DNA from: a virus
Direction: 5' to 3' (one strand)
Length of the DNA: 64,000 nucleotides
IMG/VR virus record: IMGVR_UViG_3300042549_008312
Coordinates: 1 to 64,000 of that record
Shown here: piece after piece, positions 50,137-59,638 of the stretch
How the letters are laid out: the number at the start of each line of letters is the position of its first letter
How positions within the stretch are numbered: the first letter of the stretch is position 1
Position numbers and translations under genes: made by a program
Notes under the pieces: generated by a model
The model's database searches: none
What the model saw: the letters and a program-made list of their open reading frames with translations, nothing else
Told to the model about the DNA's origin: nothing

Positions 50137-51534
50137 TTAAGCTGTTATGCAAGCATAACGTTCGCTATTCACTGTTTTGTTCATGATAGCAACTGGTGTG
50201 AAGTCGTCCCCTGCTAAAAGCGACTTTAAGATCGCTGGAGAGAATCCGCTTACCAGTGCAGTACCGTTTTTACCGAAGCTAACTGGTACGTTATCATGTC
50301 TGCTTTGAATGTTCCAGAACACAATTTTTGGGATTGTGTATCCAGCTTCGCTGTATTTATTTTCAATCATTTTGATAGCCGTTTCATTAGAACGAACAGC
50401 TTGATTGAATTCCATATCTGACATAATCAAGATAGTTGTTGGCATTTCTTCTTGTGGAAGAGAATGTTTAGTAGCTTGATCCAAAATCATTTTGAAAGTA
50501 GCTTCAAGATCTGTACTCATACCCCACTCAGCTCTTTCCAATTGTAGCATTCTGTCAACAATACTACCGTTTAAGTATTGCAACTGTGGGTTTGATGAGA
50601 ACGTAATGAAAGCATCTTTAAATTTACCCACGTTTCTTTCAGAGATATATAACCCCAAAGAAACACAAACATCCATACAAGAAAGATTTTGGTTGTTACC
50701 TGCTGGAGTGCTCATCGAACCCGATACATCACACACTGGTAAAATTCTTTCTTCAGTGTTTGTCAAATAGTTTGGAAGTGATTCCCATTGTTTAGTTCCA
50801 ACAACTTTGTCACCACCGTATCTCAACGACTTTAACACATCATATGGGTACAAAGCACCAGCCTTAATTGTTTTTGCGGTGTTTTTGAACTCATCAAATC
50901 TAACGCTATCGTTTTTAACAAACGCTTTAGTGTATCTTGACATAGCCAAAGATGGTACGTGGTTGTAAGTGATTTGTGACCACTGACCAGCACACATCAA
51001 CTGCTCAACAACTTTGGTTTTTTCTACCAATGATTTACGGTATTCTTTTGGGGATAAACCAAGATGTCTTTCCAAAGCAATTGCTTGCTTACCCTTTCTT
51101 GGCATCCATTTAGCACAAAGACCATCGTTGTTGTTTAAAGCAACCTCAATCAATCCCTTAGCTTGTCCTTCCAAAGGAGTACCAAATAATGACAACATGT
51201 CATCCCAACGACCAAACTCAGGGATATACTGAATATTCTTAGCCAAAGACTCAGAATGATTCTCAGCAAGATATTTAAGGATATCTCTAAATACTTTTCT
51301 TTCACCAGCACCAGAGCGTGCATCTCTAGCCCAAAAAAGAATTCTTAAAGCGGTTACAGGGTTTTCGTTAAAGGCTTTGCTATATTTAGCAATTAACCTG
51401 CCGACATCTTGACCACGCATTGCACCTATTACAAAGAATAAGTCAACACATGCATTCAAAGATGATGAATTAGTAACCATACCATTTTCTGTGGTGGTAT
51501 TTTCTGTTCTTAAAGCGTCAACGAAACGTGTCAT
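50137..51534 (-). CDS. DUF2828 / Ro60-like protein (helical repeats plus VWA)
   Basis: 465 aa. Residues about 25-240 are helical repeats with DUF2828 landmarks (ILFWARDARSGAGERKVF, IPEFGRWDDML, CAKWMPRKGK, LGLSPKEYRK). Residues about 262-465 are a von Willebrand A domain with MIDAS DVSGSMS near 268. The layout parallels Ro60/TROVE proteins, which ring-bind misfolded RNAs and Y RNAs. Promoter box TATATTTG with a 25-nt leader. A structured RNA follows immediately. Confidence 0.82.
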   Translation of the reverse strand: MTRFVDALRTENTTTENGMVTNSSSLNACVDLFFVIGAMRGQDVGRLIAKYSKAFNENPVTALRILFWARDARSGAGERKVFRDILKYLAENHSESLAKNIQYIPEFGRWDDMLSLFGTPLEGQAKGLIEVALNNNDGLCAKWMPRKGKQAIALERHLGLSPKEYRKSLVEKTKVVEQLMCAGQWSQITYNHVPSLAMSRYTKAFVKNDSVRFDEFKNTAKTIKAGALYPYDVLKSLRYGGDKVVGTKQWESLPNYLTNTEERILPVCDVSGSMSTPAGNNQNLSCMDVCVSLGLYISERNVGKFKDAFITFSSNPQLQYLNGSIVDRMLQLERAEWGMSTDLEATFKMILDQATKHSLPQEEMPTTILIMSDMEFNQAVRSNETAIKMIENKYSEAGYTIPKIVFWNIQSRHDNVPVSFGKNGTALVSGFSPAILKSLLAGDDFTPVAIMNKTVNSERYACITA

Positions 51535-51559
51535 ATTGTTTATTATTTTAAATCTGTTA

Positions 51560-51567
51560 CAAATATA
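51560..51567 (-). promoter_or_regulatory. Promoter box TATATTTG
   Basis: Upstream of the Ro-like gene; drives protein and probably the RNA behind it. Confidence 0.5.
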
Positions 51568-51609
51568 GTAATAGAGTTGTGAAAAACCAAATTTTTTTAA
51601 AAGTTTTTT

Positions 51610-51915
51610 TTAAATTTCTTTTGGGCCGTACAAAAATTCACCGTTTTCATCCACGCCTTTAACTTGAATCAGATCATCTTTCAATAAATCTTCAAAAGTC
51701 TCGGATATGATATACTTATTGGTTTTATCAATTAAATACTCTAACTGCCCTTCCATTAAAATGCAAGAACCAGTTTCTTCGTAATTTTCTGTTACGGTTT
51801 CAGTTATGAACTTTTTTAAAATTTTTCGGTCCATAAACAAACCAGCTTTTTTAAAAAAGTTTTCTGAGTCCAAAACATACATAATATGTTTTACGTATTC
51901 TGTTATTTCTTTCAT
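51610..51915 (-). CDS. Hypothetical acidic protein, 101 aa
   Basis: Not recognised; helical N-terminus, C-terminal QVKGVDENGEFLYGPKE resembles a winged-helix tail but no more can be said. Confidence 0.6.
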   Translation of the reverse strand: MKEITEYVKHIMYVLDSENFFKKAGLFMDRKILKKFITETVTENYEETGSCILMEGQLEYLIDKTNKYIISETFEDLLKDDLIQVKGVDENGEFLYGPKEI

Positions 51916-51938
51916 TGTACAATATTAAGGACTATTCC

Positions 51939-52295
51939 TTAAATAACCAAATTTTTACCATAAATTTTTTCAATATCGTCAATATAACCCTTTGACCAAC
52001 TTTTTAGTATGTTAAAGTACCTTATGAAATCTTTGTAGTTCTTTCTGTTAATAATAAATGTTTCGGTGTGTGTATCCTCAAACATGGTTTTTGTTTTTGA
52101 ATTTAAGTAAAGGCTTCCTATCGAACACTTGTGCTGGTGATCAGCGTCTTGTATCTGATTTACGGACATGTATTCATGATTACCATCTGGTGAGATGTAG
52201 TAAATTTTAAATTCGTGATTTACATAATCACTCAAGCTGTACTTGCAAATAAACAAACTGTTCATTTGCGTTAATTTAATTGTGAAGTCTTTCAT
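51939..52295 (-). CDS. Hypothetical protein, 118 aa
   Basis: Not recognised; beta-rich N-terminal half, basic middle. Confidence 0.55.
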   Translation of the reverse strand: MKDFTIKLTQMNSLFICKYSLSDYVNHEFKIYYISPDGNHEYMSVNQIQDADHQHKCSIGSLYLNSKTKTMFEDTHTETFIINRKNYKDFIRYFNILKSWSKGYIDDIEKIYGKNLVI

Positions 52296-52314
52296 CTTTT
52301 TTCCTTTTTTAGAC

Positions 52315-52322
52315 TATTTATT
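52315..52322 (+). promoter_or_regulatory. Late-motif variant TATTTATT
   Basis: One mismatch to TATTTATA, in GACTATTTATTATTA before the plus-strand gene at 52370. Confidence 0.35.
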
Positions 52323-52369
52323 ATTAACTGGAGATAATAAAACGACTTCACTAATAAATACATCAGATT

Positions 52370-52774
52370 ATGACAAAAAAAGTAAGATTCACAGAAAGAC
52401 AAATAAAAATGCTTGCGGAAGTAGAGGCTCAAAAATTGAAAAATCCTGTTAATGAGGGTATTGAAGATATGTTGAGTAAACACCTAGGTGATGATGAAGA
52501 TAAAAAAATTGAATATCCTTCACAAGAAGATTTAGAAGGTGGTATAGATTCAGACACTGAAATGGATGGAGATGACACCATTAAAGTTACTGATATGAAA
52601 GGTGCTTCAGAATTATTAGGTTATTTAGATAAACTAGAAGAAGCGAAATCCGTTTTAAGCAAAATTGCTGCTAAAGAGGATGATGATAACATCAAAGGTA
52701 GGATCTACGCACATTACGAAAAAACACAAAAACTAATCTTTGAGTTAATCAAAGAATTTGGAATTGTTCACTAA
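52370..52774 (+). CDS. Acidic virion-type protein, 134 aa
   Basis: N-terminus TKKVRFTERQIKMLAEVEAQ... reaches NPVNE-G at about residue 28, the same cleavage-like motif as other proteins here. Then an acidic linker and a helical C-terminus. Single gene with terminator. Function unknown. Confidence 0.6.
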   Translation: MTKKVRFTERQIKMLAEVEAQKLKNPVNEGIEDMLSKHLGDDEDKKIEYPSQEDLEGGIDSDTEMDGDDTIKVTDMKGASELLGYLDKLEEAKSVLSKIAAKEDDDNIKGRIYAHYEKTQKLIFELIKEFGIVH

Positions 52775-52783
52775 AAACTTTGG

Positions 52784-52808
52784 GCCCTCTTAACCGAGGG
52801 CTTTTTTG
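52784..52808 (+). terminator. Rho-independent terminator
   Basis: GCCCTC/GAGGGC stem followed by six T. Confidence 0.85.
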
Positions 52809-52842
52809 TTTATTTTAATCCTATTCCCCCTATATTTATAGG

Positions 52843-53481
52843 GTGTCTAAACCATATAAAATATTATTATATAATAACGGTAAACGTGTTAAAGTTATCG
52901 ATCAGATCACCACGTATAATGAATCCGTTAAGATATATAACCAAATACTGGGTGCCAATGTATGTTTTTTTCCAAAAGAATACGATTGGTTGGGTAAAGA
53001 AACTGATTATGAATTAGTTTTGATAGGCCCAAAGACAGGTACCTCAATAAGTCATTTTAGGAATGATATGGGTGCACTCGTTAAAGTTAAACCTAAGGGT
53101 GATTTTGTTATAAAGAAAATTAACCCATACCCCATCGAAGAAGTGTTTAAACATAAGAACACTGATCAAAAGCACACGTTTAAATCTTTAGTTAAGAATT
53201 TCCTGGTGAATAGTGGTAACACAAGAGTTATCCTATCTTTCAATAATAAACTTGTTATTGAATATTTTGAAAATGAGAGGCTTGATGTGTTTGTACTTAA
53301 AAATCAAGAAGACTCGTTAAGATTGAATGAAACCATTAAAGTTTTTACACAAACAAATGGTTTAACAAACTTTATATTTTTTAATGACCCAACAATTGAT
53401 ACTGTAAGAAGGGTTTATGATGCCTTAGAAGCTAATTATGGGATTTCAAGAGAATGGATGGCTAGAACATCAACAAGGTAA
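52843..53481 (+). CDS. Hypothetical protein, 212 aa, GTG start
   Basis: Frame opens at GTG 52843 (SKPYKILLYNNGKRV). A TATTTATA motif ends 2 nt before it, so either leaderless initiation or a later start is used. Alpha/beta, no recognised family. Confidence 0.55.
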   Translation: MSKPYKILLYNNGKRVKVIDQITTYNESVKIYNQILGANVCFFPKEYDWLGKETDYELVLIGPKTGTSISHFRNDMGALVKVKPKGDFVIKKINPYPIEEVFKHKNTDQKHTFKSLVKNFLVNSGNTRVILSFNNKLVIEYFENERLDVFVLKNQEDSLRLNETIKVFTQTNGLTNFIFFNDPTIDTVRRVYDALEANYGISREWMARTSTR

Positions 53482-53697
53482 TTAAACTCTTTTAAAAATA
53501 AACCTAACATCGTTTATTATGATCTCAAAGGTTTTTTTAGAGACATACCCATGTATTGTCTTATTTATAAACCTAAAAACCTCTTGTTGTAATACCTCGT
53601 GTCTACCTTCATTTAATTTAACATAAATTTCGGTATTTTTGTTTTCACCAGTATTTGAGATCGTTGTTGCGATATTATTTATCTGCTCTAATTTCAT
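53482..53697 (-). CDS. Hypothetical protein, 71 aa
   Basis: Not recognised; overlaps the next gene by 4 nt. Converges on the 52843-53481 gene without a spacer. Confidence 0.5.
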   Translation of the reverse strand: MKLEQINNIATTISNTGENKNTEIYVKLNEGRHEVLQQEVFRFINKTIHGYVSKKTFEIIINDVRFIFKRV

Positions 53698-53900
53698 ATA
53701 TATCTAAATACTTTTGATACAAAATTTTTAAATTTTGCCCATCTGGATGGTTCTTTTTTAATGTAATTGTCAAAATTATTAATTTCTTTACCTAAACCTT
53801 TTTTTACTGCGTCAGCATAAGCTTTTTTAGCTTTTTCAATATCAAAATTATCTTTATTTATCTCTTTTTCAAATGTCCTGTAAAGTCTATCGTCTTCCAT
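53694..53900 (-). CDS. Hypothetical protein, 68 aa
   Basis: Charged helical protein ending FKNFVSKVFRYI. A TATTTATA motif (53913-53920) precedes it inside the end of the methyltransferase gene. Confidence 0.5.
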   Translation of the reverse strand: MEDDRLYRTFEKEINKDNFDIEKAKKAYADAVKKGLGKEINNFDNYIKKEPSRWAKFKNFVSKVFRYI

Positions 53901-53901
53901 A

Positions 53902-54477
53902 TTATTTTTTTATATAAATAGTAAAATCTTCATTTTCCAAATAACCTTGTATCAATTCTGGTTTTGCGATATGCGATAATCGACTAACCATGTCTTCTGG
54001 GTTATATAAATTTAAAGGTGATAAACCAGACCTCTCATCTAAAAAATTAAAGGCCACACCTTTATTACACATTTTATAAGCCAACTCAATTTTCTCAATA
54101 ACCTCATTCATCTCAACAAACCAGGTAAAAACACCTGACCCTATTATATAATCAAAGTTACCTTCAACATCACCTATGTCAGAACATATGAATTTATTTG
54201 TTGGGTATAATTGATTTGCGTAGATAATATACTTGTGGTTAATATCAATTCCTGTGTAATCTATACTGTTATGGTTGTTATTAGCCATATAATCGTTTAA
54301 ATGACCCAATCCACAGCCATAATCAAGCAAAGATGAGTTATCTTCTACCCCAATGTCAAATAAGGCCTTAAATCGCTTCTCTTGCGTTTCTTTGGTTGTC
54401 CAACCAACAGCCATTGGTGTTGTAATTGGGTAATCCTCAAGATACATGTTGTATACGCCAATAATATCACTGTTCAT
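53902..54477 (-). CDS. SAM-dependent methyltransferase
   Basis: 191 aa from ATG 54475-54477 (MNSDIIGVYN). LLDYGCGLGHLNDYM is motif I, YTGIDINHKYIIYAN motif II, and FDYIIGSGVFTWF motif IV. Class I fold; small-molecule or protein substrate unknown. A longer reading from 54507 would overlap the upstream gene more. Confidence 0.78.
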   Translation of the reverse strand: MNSDIIGVYNMYLEDYPITTPMAVGWTTKETQEKRFKALFDIGVEDNSSLLDYGCGLGHLNDYMANNNHNSIDYTGIDINHKYIIYANQLYPTNKFICSDIGDVEGNFDYIIGSGVFTWFVEMNEVIEKIELAYKMCNKGVAFNFLDERSGLSPLNLYNPEDMVSRLSHIAKPELIQGYLENEDFTIYIKK

Positions 54478-54811
54478 CTGGTAATTTTGATTCAATGTAT
54501 AATTCAATAATGTTTATGTAATAAACAACCCCTGATATAAATGCCGCATCAAAGATAGTAAAAAGAATCTTATCCAACAAACTTAAATTTATTTTACCGA
54601 AAAGAATAACTGTTGGTGAAAACCCTAAAACTGGTACAACAAATAAACCAACCCAAAAACCAAAACACATCATACAACTTAATAAAGAACCCAAAAAAAC
54701 CGATTTGGCTTTTATGGTTTCTCTAAATGGTTTAAATAACTTGCTTTGCACAACAATTGATGTTAGACCATAGGATATGAAAATAAAGTATACGAGGGTT
54801 ATCCAATTCAT
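54467..54811 (-). CDS. DUF1360-like membrane protein, 114 aa
   Basis: Three or four hydrophobic segments; SCMMCFGFWVG matches the Cys-x-x-Cys-x-G-F/W hallmark of DUF1360 membrane proteins. Function unknown. Confidence 0.65.
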   Translation of the reverse strand: MNWITLVYFIFISYGLTSIVVQSKLFKPFRETIKAKSVFLGSLLSCMMCFGFWVGLFVVPVLGFSPTVILFGKINLSLLDKILFTIFDAAFISGVVYYINIIELYIESKLPDEQ

Positions 54812-54812
54812 T

Positions 54813-55298
54813 TTATTCTTCAGTTTTAGCTATATCAGCTTCAACCTCATTATTTTCGGTGTTTAATTCAGGTTCCTCAGTGATGGGTTCCTCAACTTTC
54901 TTAGATCTTTTTTTACCACCACCCATTATAGATAATGGTGTGTCAAAAGAAAGTTGTTTAAGTTCATCATAACTTAACTTACCAAATAACCCTTTTAGTT
55001 CCGTCATTTTTTCACTGAACAAATCCTGTTTCTTTTGTAGGTCGAGATTATACTCAATTATCCTACTAAAGATGGTATACATCTCTTCAAATGCGAATAA
55101 ATCACTGAACATGATATAGTAGATAAACCCAGTATCCTCGGAAACTTTTTGTTTTTTTAATTTAATTTCTTCTGGCACATGATCTTCAAGTATTGACCAG
55201 GTTGGGTCCAACCAAAAATCAATAACCCTAACATCAGCGTTAATCCTAAAACCAATAAGGTTATCAGGATATTTTTTAAACATTTCGTCTAATTTCAT
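54813..55298 (-). CDS. Hypothetical protein, acidic tail, 161 aa
   Basis: Globular N-terminal part, then KKRSKKVEEPITEEPE and an acidic C-terminus. Overlaps the next gene by 4 nt. Confidence 0.55.
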   Translation of the reverse strand: MKLDEMFKKYPDNLIGFRINADVRVIDFWLDPTWSILEDHVPEEIKLKKQKVSEDTGFIYYIMFSDLFAFEEMYTIFSRIIEYNLDLQKKQDLFSEKMTELKGLFGKLSYDELKQLSFDTPLSIMGGGKKRSKKVEEPITEEPELNTENNEVEADIAKTEE

Positions 55299-55504
55299 AT
55301 GTTAATTCCGTTTATAATACATGTTATTATGTAAGAGACAGATAATCCGAGATAGATTAGCTCTTTTTGTGTCAATGTGTATTTTTTAGGTTCAATATCA
55401 ACAATATTACGGTAGAATAGGAATATATGTCTTAATATCACCAAAATAGATAATATAAGGCCTGCTAAAAGCACCTTATTGATTAGTCCAAGTAGTATGT
55501 CCAT
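55295..55504 (-). CDS. Small membrane protein, 69 aa
   Basis: Two TM segments (about 8-28 and 48-66). Unknown. Confidence 0.55.
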   Translation of the reverse strand: MDILLGLINKVLLAGLILSILVILRHIFLFYRNIVDIEPKKYTLTQKELIYLGLSVSYIITCIINGINI

Positions 55505-55546
55505 GATTTTATTTTTTTATAAAAATAGGTATAAAAACTGATATTA

Positions 55547-56020
55547 TCAATAATTGTTTAAAAAATACTTATCAAGTGTTTTATATACCTCAAAAAAAAG
55601 ATCGTGTTCAGATTTTGTTTTGGTTATTTCAATTGACATAACGTCATCCCAAAAATTAATGATCTTAGCAAATAAACCTTTTGTTTTAGTGCTATTACCA
55701 TAATAGATGTCCATAAAATAGGCTAAAAAATAGTAATAATGCTCACCCCTTTCCTGGAATAAGATATTTTCCTTTTTGAAGTTGTCTATGTTTTTTTTCC
55801 AACACCAGTTAAAATGATTTACTTGGTCGTCTTGGTAAAGAATAACATCATCACCAAGATAAGTATCTTCGATTATGTATGTTAATGAAATGGAGAAGTC
55901 TCTAAATAATTCAACCTTTTCAGTTGTGATATTATTTATTGTGTTTAAATAGGTTAACTGTTCAAAACTTAATGGTTTTGAAAAGTATTCTAAAAACTTA
56001 TGTATGTGTCCCCTACTCAT
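55547..56020 (-). CDS. Hypothetical protein, 157 aa
   Basis: Helical, aromatic-rich; not recognised. Confidence 0.55.
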   Translation of the reverse strand: MSRGHIHKFLEYFSKPLSFEQLTYLNTINNITTEKVELFRDFSISLTYIIEDTYLGDDVILYQDDQVNHFNWCWKKNIDNFKKENILFQERGEHYYYFLAYFMDIYYGNSTKTKGLFAKIINFWDDVMSIEITKTKSEHDLFFEVYKTLDKYFLNNY

Positions 56021-56032
56021 CCCTTATAATAA

Positions 56033-56062
56033 ATAAGGGCCTCATGTTGATGAAGCCCTTAT
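56033..56062 (-). terminator. Rho-independent terminator-like hairpin
   Basis: ATAAGGGC/GCCCTTAT outer stem with CTCAT/ATGAA inner pairing; after the 1052-aa gene. Confidence 0.65.
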
Positions 56063-56100
56063 AAATATAAATTTTAAAAAAAAAATGTAAACTAAATGAC

Positions 56101-59100
56101 TTACAATAATTTTTTCTTGCTAACGCTTTTCCAGAAAACATCGTTTTCATTACTTTGTTTAGCTTTTTTCTCTTCAAAAATTACGTTTTGATCATAAGAA
56201 ACCATTTTCATCATTTTTTGTATTTCCAATGAAACAACATCTTCTTTCAAAGCATCACTTTTTTCATAAGAAAAATCTTTATCAATGTTAAGTCCTTTTG
56301 AACCGTAATCCATATCTCTTTCAGGTCTTCTTGCTTTCACAGCATCTTTTAATTTTTTACCACCTTTTGACTCATGGTCAACATTAGCATGATCTTTTGG
56401 TGCTAACCCATCTGTTTCTTTTTCAACTCTATTTTTAAAAGCCTCAGAAGCGTCATTAGTATAATCAAGGTCTAACATATTATTTCTTCCGTGTTGTCTT
56501 AAAGCAGCTTCATCTTCGAAACTATTGTTTTCGTATTTTTGGTTTTTAAGATTGTCAATTTTTTCTTCAGTTGTTTCTTGTGTTTCCTCAGCGTCTTTCA
56601 TAGCTTCTTTATTTTCTTTTTCAGAAGATTTTTTGTTTTCAGAATCAACATTTTTACCTTTTTTGTCAACAAATTTAGCCAACTCAGCTTCCCCTAAGAA
56701 ATCTATATCATCACCACTGTCAACGTCAAAATTACCCATTTTTTCGATATTTTTTAAGCCACTTTTTTCGATCTTTTTCAAAGCATCCGTTGATGGCTCT
56801 TCGTCAGAAAAATCATCATCTTCAGTGTCTTTGTATTTACTGTCTTGTTTTTCAGTGTAAGATTTGATAAACTCAGCTTTTTTCATAACTATAGGTTGTG
56901 AGTCAGCAACTGTATCCAAAGCGTCTGTTAAATTATCATCCATCATTAAACCAGTCTTATCTAAGAAACCTCTTTTAGTTGGGGATACTAATAAATTTAA
57001 TATACTATAATTTGGATTAACCTCATCTTTATTTACGTTAGGCCCTCTTTCGAATAATCTGTCGCAATACTCTAAATAACTTTCCTCAGGGGTTTTTTGT
57101 ATAAATTTAATAAAATTATTAGCGTTAGCGTCTCTGCTTGAGGCACGTTCACTAAAATACTTATTAAATTCAAGTTTAATTTTATCTGAACTTAAAGCTT
57201 TAGCCACCGTACCCATAGATTTTTCAATAGCGTTCATGAAATTTGTGAAATATTTCATTTCTCTTTCATATTGATCACTAACAGATACATTATCGTCTTC
57301 CATATCATCTTCTTCACTATATTCCATAAGTTTATCTTCTGGTCCTTCAATACCCATTGGTCCAACTGGTGTCATGTCCATTGGAGCTGGTGTCATATCA
57401 CCTTCTGGTGCACCTTCACCTTCTATCTCATTCATCAAGAAATCAAACACATGGCTCAAATTTTCTTTTGTAACAGCCATATGATCAGCAGCCCAATCAT
57501 GTCCGCTATTTAAAATAGCTTCAATCTTACCGTGGTCAAATTTCATTAAAACATCGGCTTGTCTTTTGATTTGTTCCAAATTAGAGAAGAACATGTATCT
57601 GCTACTGTCTTCACTACCTTCTTCTAATTCATTAATTTCATATTTAGCTCTATCTTCTGGGCTCATATAATCTGGGTTTGATCCACCATATTTAGCAAAA
57701 TTAGTACCATGTAAATTATCCATATATTTAGAAATACCATCATTTTTTGCCCAATTATTTGAATCATATGGATCAACACCTTTTTTCTTTAAATAACTAG
57801 CTGTCACCAAATTAAAGTCTTTTGGTGCCCAATCATTATCTTTAATATCCATCACACAATAATCTTTTATAGATTGTTTATCGGTTTCTGCGCTATATTC
57901 CCATCCATTAAAAATTTGACCAGTAGCTTTATTAACAGCAAAATAGTTATAACTTGGGTCTACTTCAAAAGAACCTTCTCCTAAATCCATTTCATTCATC
58001 CAACCTTCTTCTTCCAATTCAACACCATCTCTTTTATCTTTACCAAATTTTTCTTTGGCTTCAAGATAATCTTCCATTGAAAGATCCCATCCCCCTTTTC
58101 CATCCTCACTTTTTTCTTTAACAGCTTTATCAACATGTTCTTTGGCTTGATCATAAGTATGACCCTGTTTAATGCAATATTCTAATTGGTCGTGGATAGC
58201 TGGGTTAATACCCTCAGCTTCATCTACCATTTCACCTTCTTCTTCTAAATATATACCACCTTCTTCTGGATCCACACCAGCGTAATAAGCATCTTCGTAC
58301 ATTGGTTGTTCAGAGGCCATAGATCCTTTATTGTGATAAGATTCTGAGATATAATTAGCAATTTCGTTGGCACAAGAAGAACCTTCATTCATCATGCAAG
58401 ATTTTACCATCTCCATGCAAATTTCAGCATCTTCCATCATTGTTTTACAGTAACCTTCATATGTCTCACCTTCATTTAGTGTTTCAGGTAAAAAACCTTC
58501 TTGAACCAAAGTTTCGTACATGCAGCCTGAAAGTTGTTTATTTTCCATAATACCGCTCATGCATTTTGATGCGAATTCGGGCGTTAATTGTATGTTTTCC
58601 ATAGTATTTGTATTTTCTAAGTTTTTATTTTCTTCTGTATAATTTTCATCCAATAATTCGATGGATTCGTTTAATTGTTCAATAACGGATTCATTGATAT
58701 TTTCCATTTTAACCATATCAATTGTTTCCGCTAAATATTTTTCTCTGATTAATTTTGCAACAAATTCTGGTGACTTACCAGTTTCTTCAGCGATATGAGA
58801 GCAATACCCATAACAACCCTCACACATTTCTTCTTTTGATTTACCAATAAGTTTGATTGGTTTATCAATAGCGCCTTGTGAGCAATATGGGAATGCAAGA
58901 CATTTAGGTTCAATAGCAACTAGCTGACCACCATTGTAAGCTGGTTTTTGTTTTAAATCACCACCAAACCAATCTAATAAATCACCTTCGGTAACCAAAG
59001 CACCTTCAGTACTATATATGTGTTCCTTAACATAACCTTGTGGTGGTATAGCTATTCTACCCACACCAACACCGTTTTTAACACTAGAATCTTTCCATGT

Positions 59101-59259
59101 TTGAAAAAGTCTACTGTTTAATTTCTTTTTTGATATCCTACCCAAAGGACCAATAAACCCACCGTAGTTTGGGCTACCTGGGTCACCTAAGACAGAGGCT
59201 GTTGATGTTGCCTCACCTTCTTCATTTAATAAACTTTTTAAAAAATCCTCTTTTTTCAT
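56101..59259 (-). CDS. Large virion-type protein, 1052 aa
   Basis: N-terminus MKKEDFLKSLLNEEGEA has a short basic helix then LLNE-E-G, a cleavage-like site. Residues about 120-155 carry a Cys cluster (CLAFPYCS...CEGCYGYCS), probably metal-binding. The rest is very acidic, with long Glu/Asp/Lys stretches and a disordered C-terminus. Size and order (with 59259-59597, sharing one base) suggest an internal virion or scaffold-like protein; inference. Confidence 0.6.
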   Translation of the reverse strand: MKKEDFLKSLLNEEGEATSTASVLGDPGSPNYGGFIGPLGRISKKKLNSRLFQTWKDSSVKNGVGVGRIAIPPQGYVKEHIYSTEGALVTEGDLLDWFGGDLKQKPAYNGGQLVAIEPKCLAFPYCSQGAIDKPIKLIGKSKEEMCEGCYGYCSHIAEETGKSPEFVAKLIREKYLAETIDMVKMENINESVIEQLNESIELLDENYTEENKNLENTNTMENIQLTPEFASKCMSGIMENKQLSGCMYETLVQEGFLPETLNEGETYEGYCKTMMEDAEICMEMVKSCMMNEGSSCANEIANYISESYHNKGSMASEQPMYEDAYYAGVDPEEGGIYLEEEGEMVDEAEGINPAIHDQLEYCIKQGHTYDQAKEHVDKAVKEKSEDGKGGWDLSMEDYLEAKEKFGKDKRDGVELEEEGWMNEMDLGEGSFEVDPSYNYFAVNKATGQIFNGWEYSAETDKQSIKDYCVMDIKDNDWAPKDFNLVTASYLKKKGVDPYDSNNWAKNDGISKYMDNLHGTNFAKYGGSNPDYMSPEDRAKYEINELEEGSEDSSRYMFFSNLEQIKRQADVLMKFDHGKIEAILNSGHDWAADHMAVTKENLSHVFDFLMNEIEGEGAPEGDMTPAPMDMTPVGPMGIEGPEDKLMEYSEEDDMEDDNVSVSDQYEREMKYFTNFMNAIEKSMGTVAKALSSDKIKLEFNKYFSERASSRDANANNFIKFIQKTPEESYLEYCDRLFERGPNVNKDEVNPNYSILNLLVSPTKRGFLDKTGLMMDDNLTDALDTVADSQPIVMKKAEFIKSYTEKQDSKYKDTEDDDFSDEEPSTDALKKIEKSGLKNIEKMGNFDVDSGDDIDFLGEAELAKFVDKKGKNVDSENKKSSEKENKEAMKDAEETQETTEEKIDNLKNQKYENNSFEDEAALRQHGRNNMLDLDYTNDASEAFKNRVEKETDGLAPKDHANVDHESKGGKKLKDAVKARRPERDMDYGSKGLNIDKDFSYEKSDALKEDVVSLEIQKMMKMVSYDQNVIFEEKKAKQSNENDVFWKSVSKKKLL

Positions 59260-59597
59260 TAATTGGGTGAATTTCTAAGGTCATTTACCCAGAAACTTCT
59301 TCTGGTCCATAACTGTTTATATAATTGAACCAACACGTTTCTTGTTATTTCAACCACTTTATTTTCAAAATCTTTGTTACCTTTAAAAGTATCTTTTACA
59401 ATATCCTTTACCTTTGTTTCAAACTGAGAACCACGTGTTATGTTTAAGAAATCTTTTATTTCATTCTTAATCAAAACTTTAATATCACTCTTATCCGTTG
59501 GGCTAAGTGCTTCATTAATTGGTGTTTTGTCATCCATTTCAAACAAACATTCTTTCAAATATTGATTTAATTGGCTATCAGTTATTTTAACTTTCAT
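59259..59597 (-). CDS. Virion-type small protein, 112 aa
   Basis: MKVKITDSQLNQYLKECLFE... reaches PINE-A at about residue 29, the same motif class. Helical remainder. TATTTATA lies 15 nt before the ATG. Confidence 0.6.
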   Translation of the reverse strand: MKVKITDSQLNQYLKECLFEMDDKTPINEALSPTDKSDIKVLIKNEIKDFLNITRGSQFETKVKDIVKDTFKGNKDFENKVVEITRNVLVQLYKQLWTRRSFWVNDLRNSPN

Positions 59598-59612
59598 GGT
59601 GCTTTTTATTAA

Positions 59613-59620
59613 TATAAATA
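59613..59620 (-). promoter_or_regulatory. Candidate late promoter TATTTATA
   Basis: In GACTATTTATATTAA, 15 nt upstream of ATG 59597. Confidence 0.5.
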
Positions 59621-59638
59621 GTCTTTAAATCGTAAATG

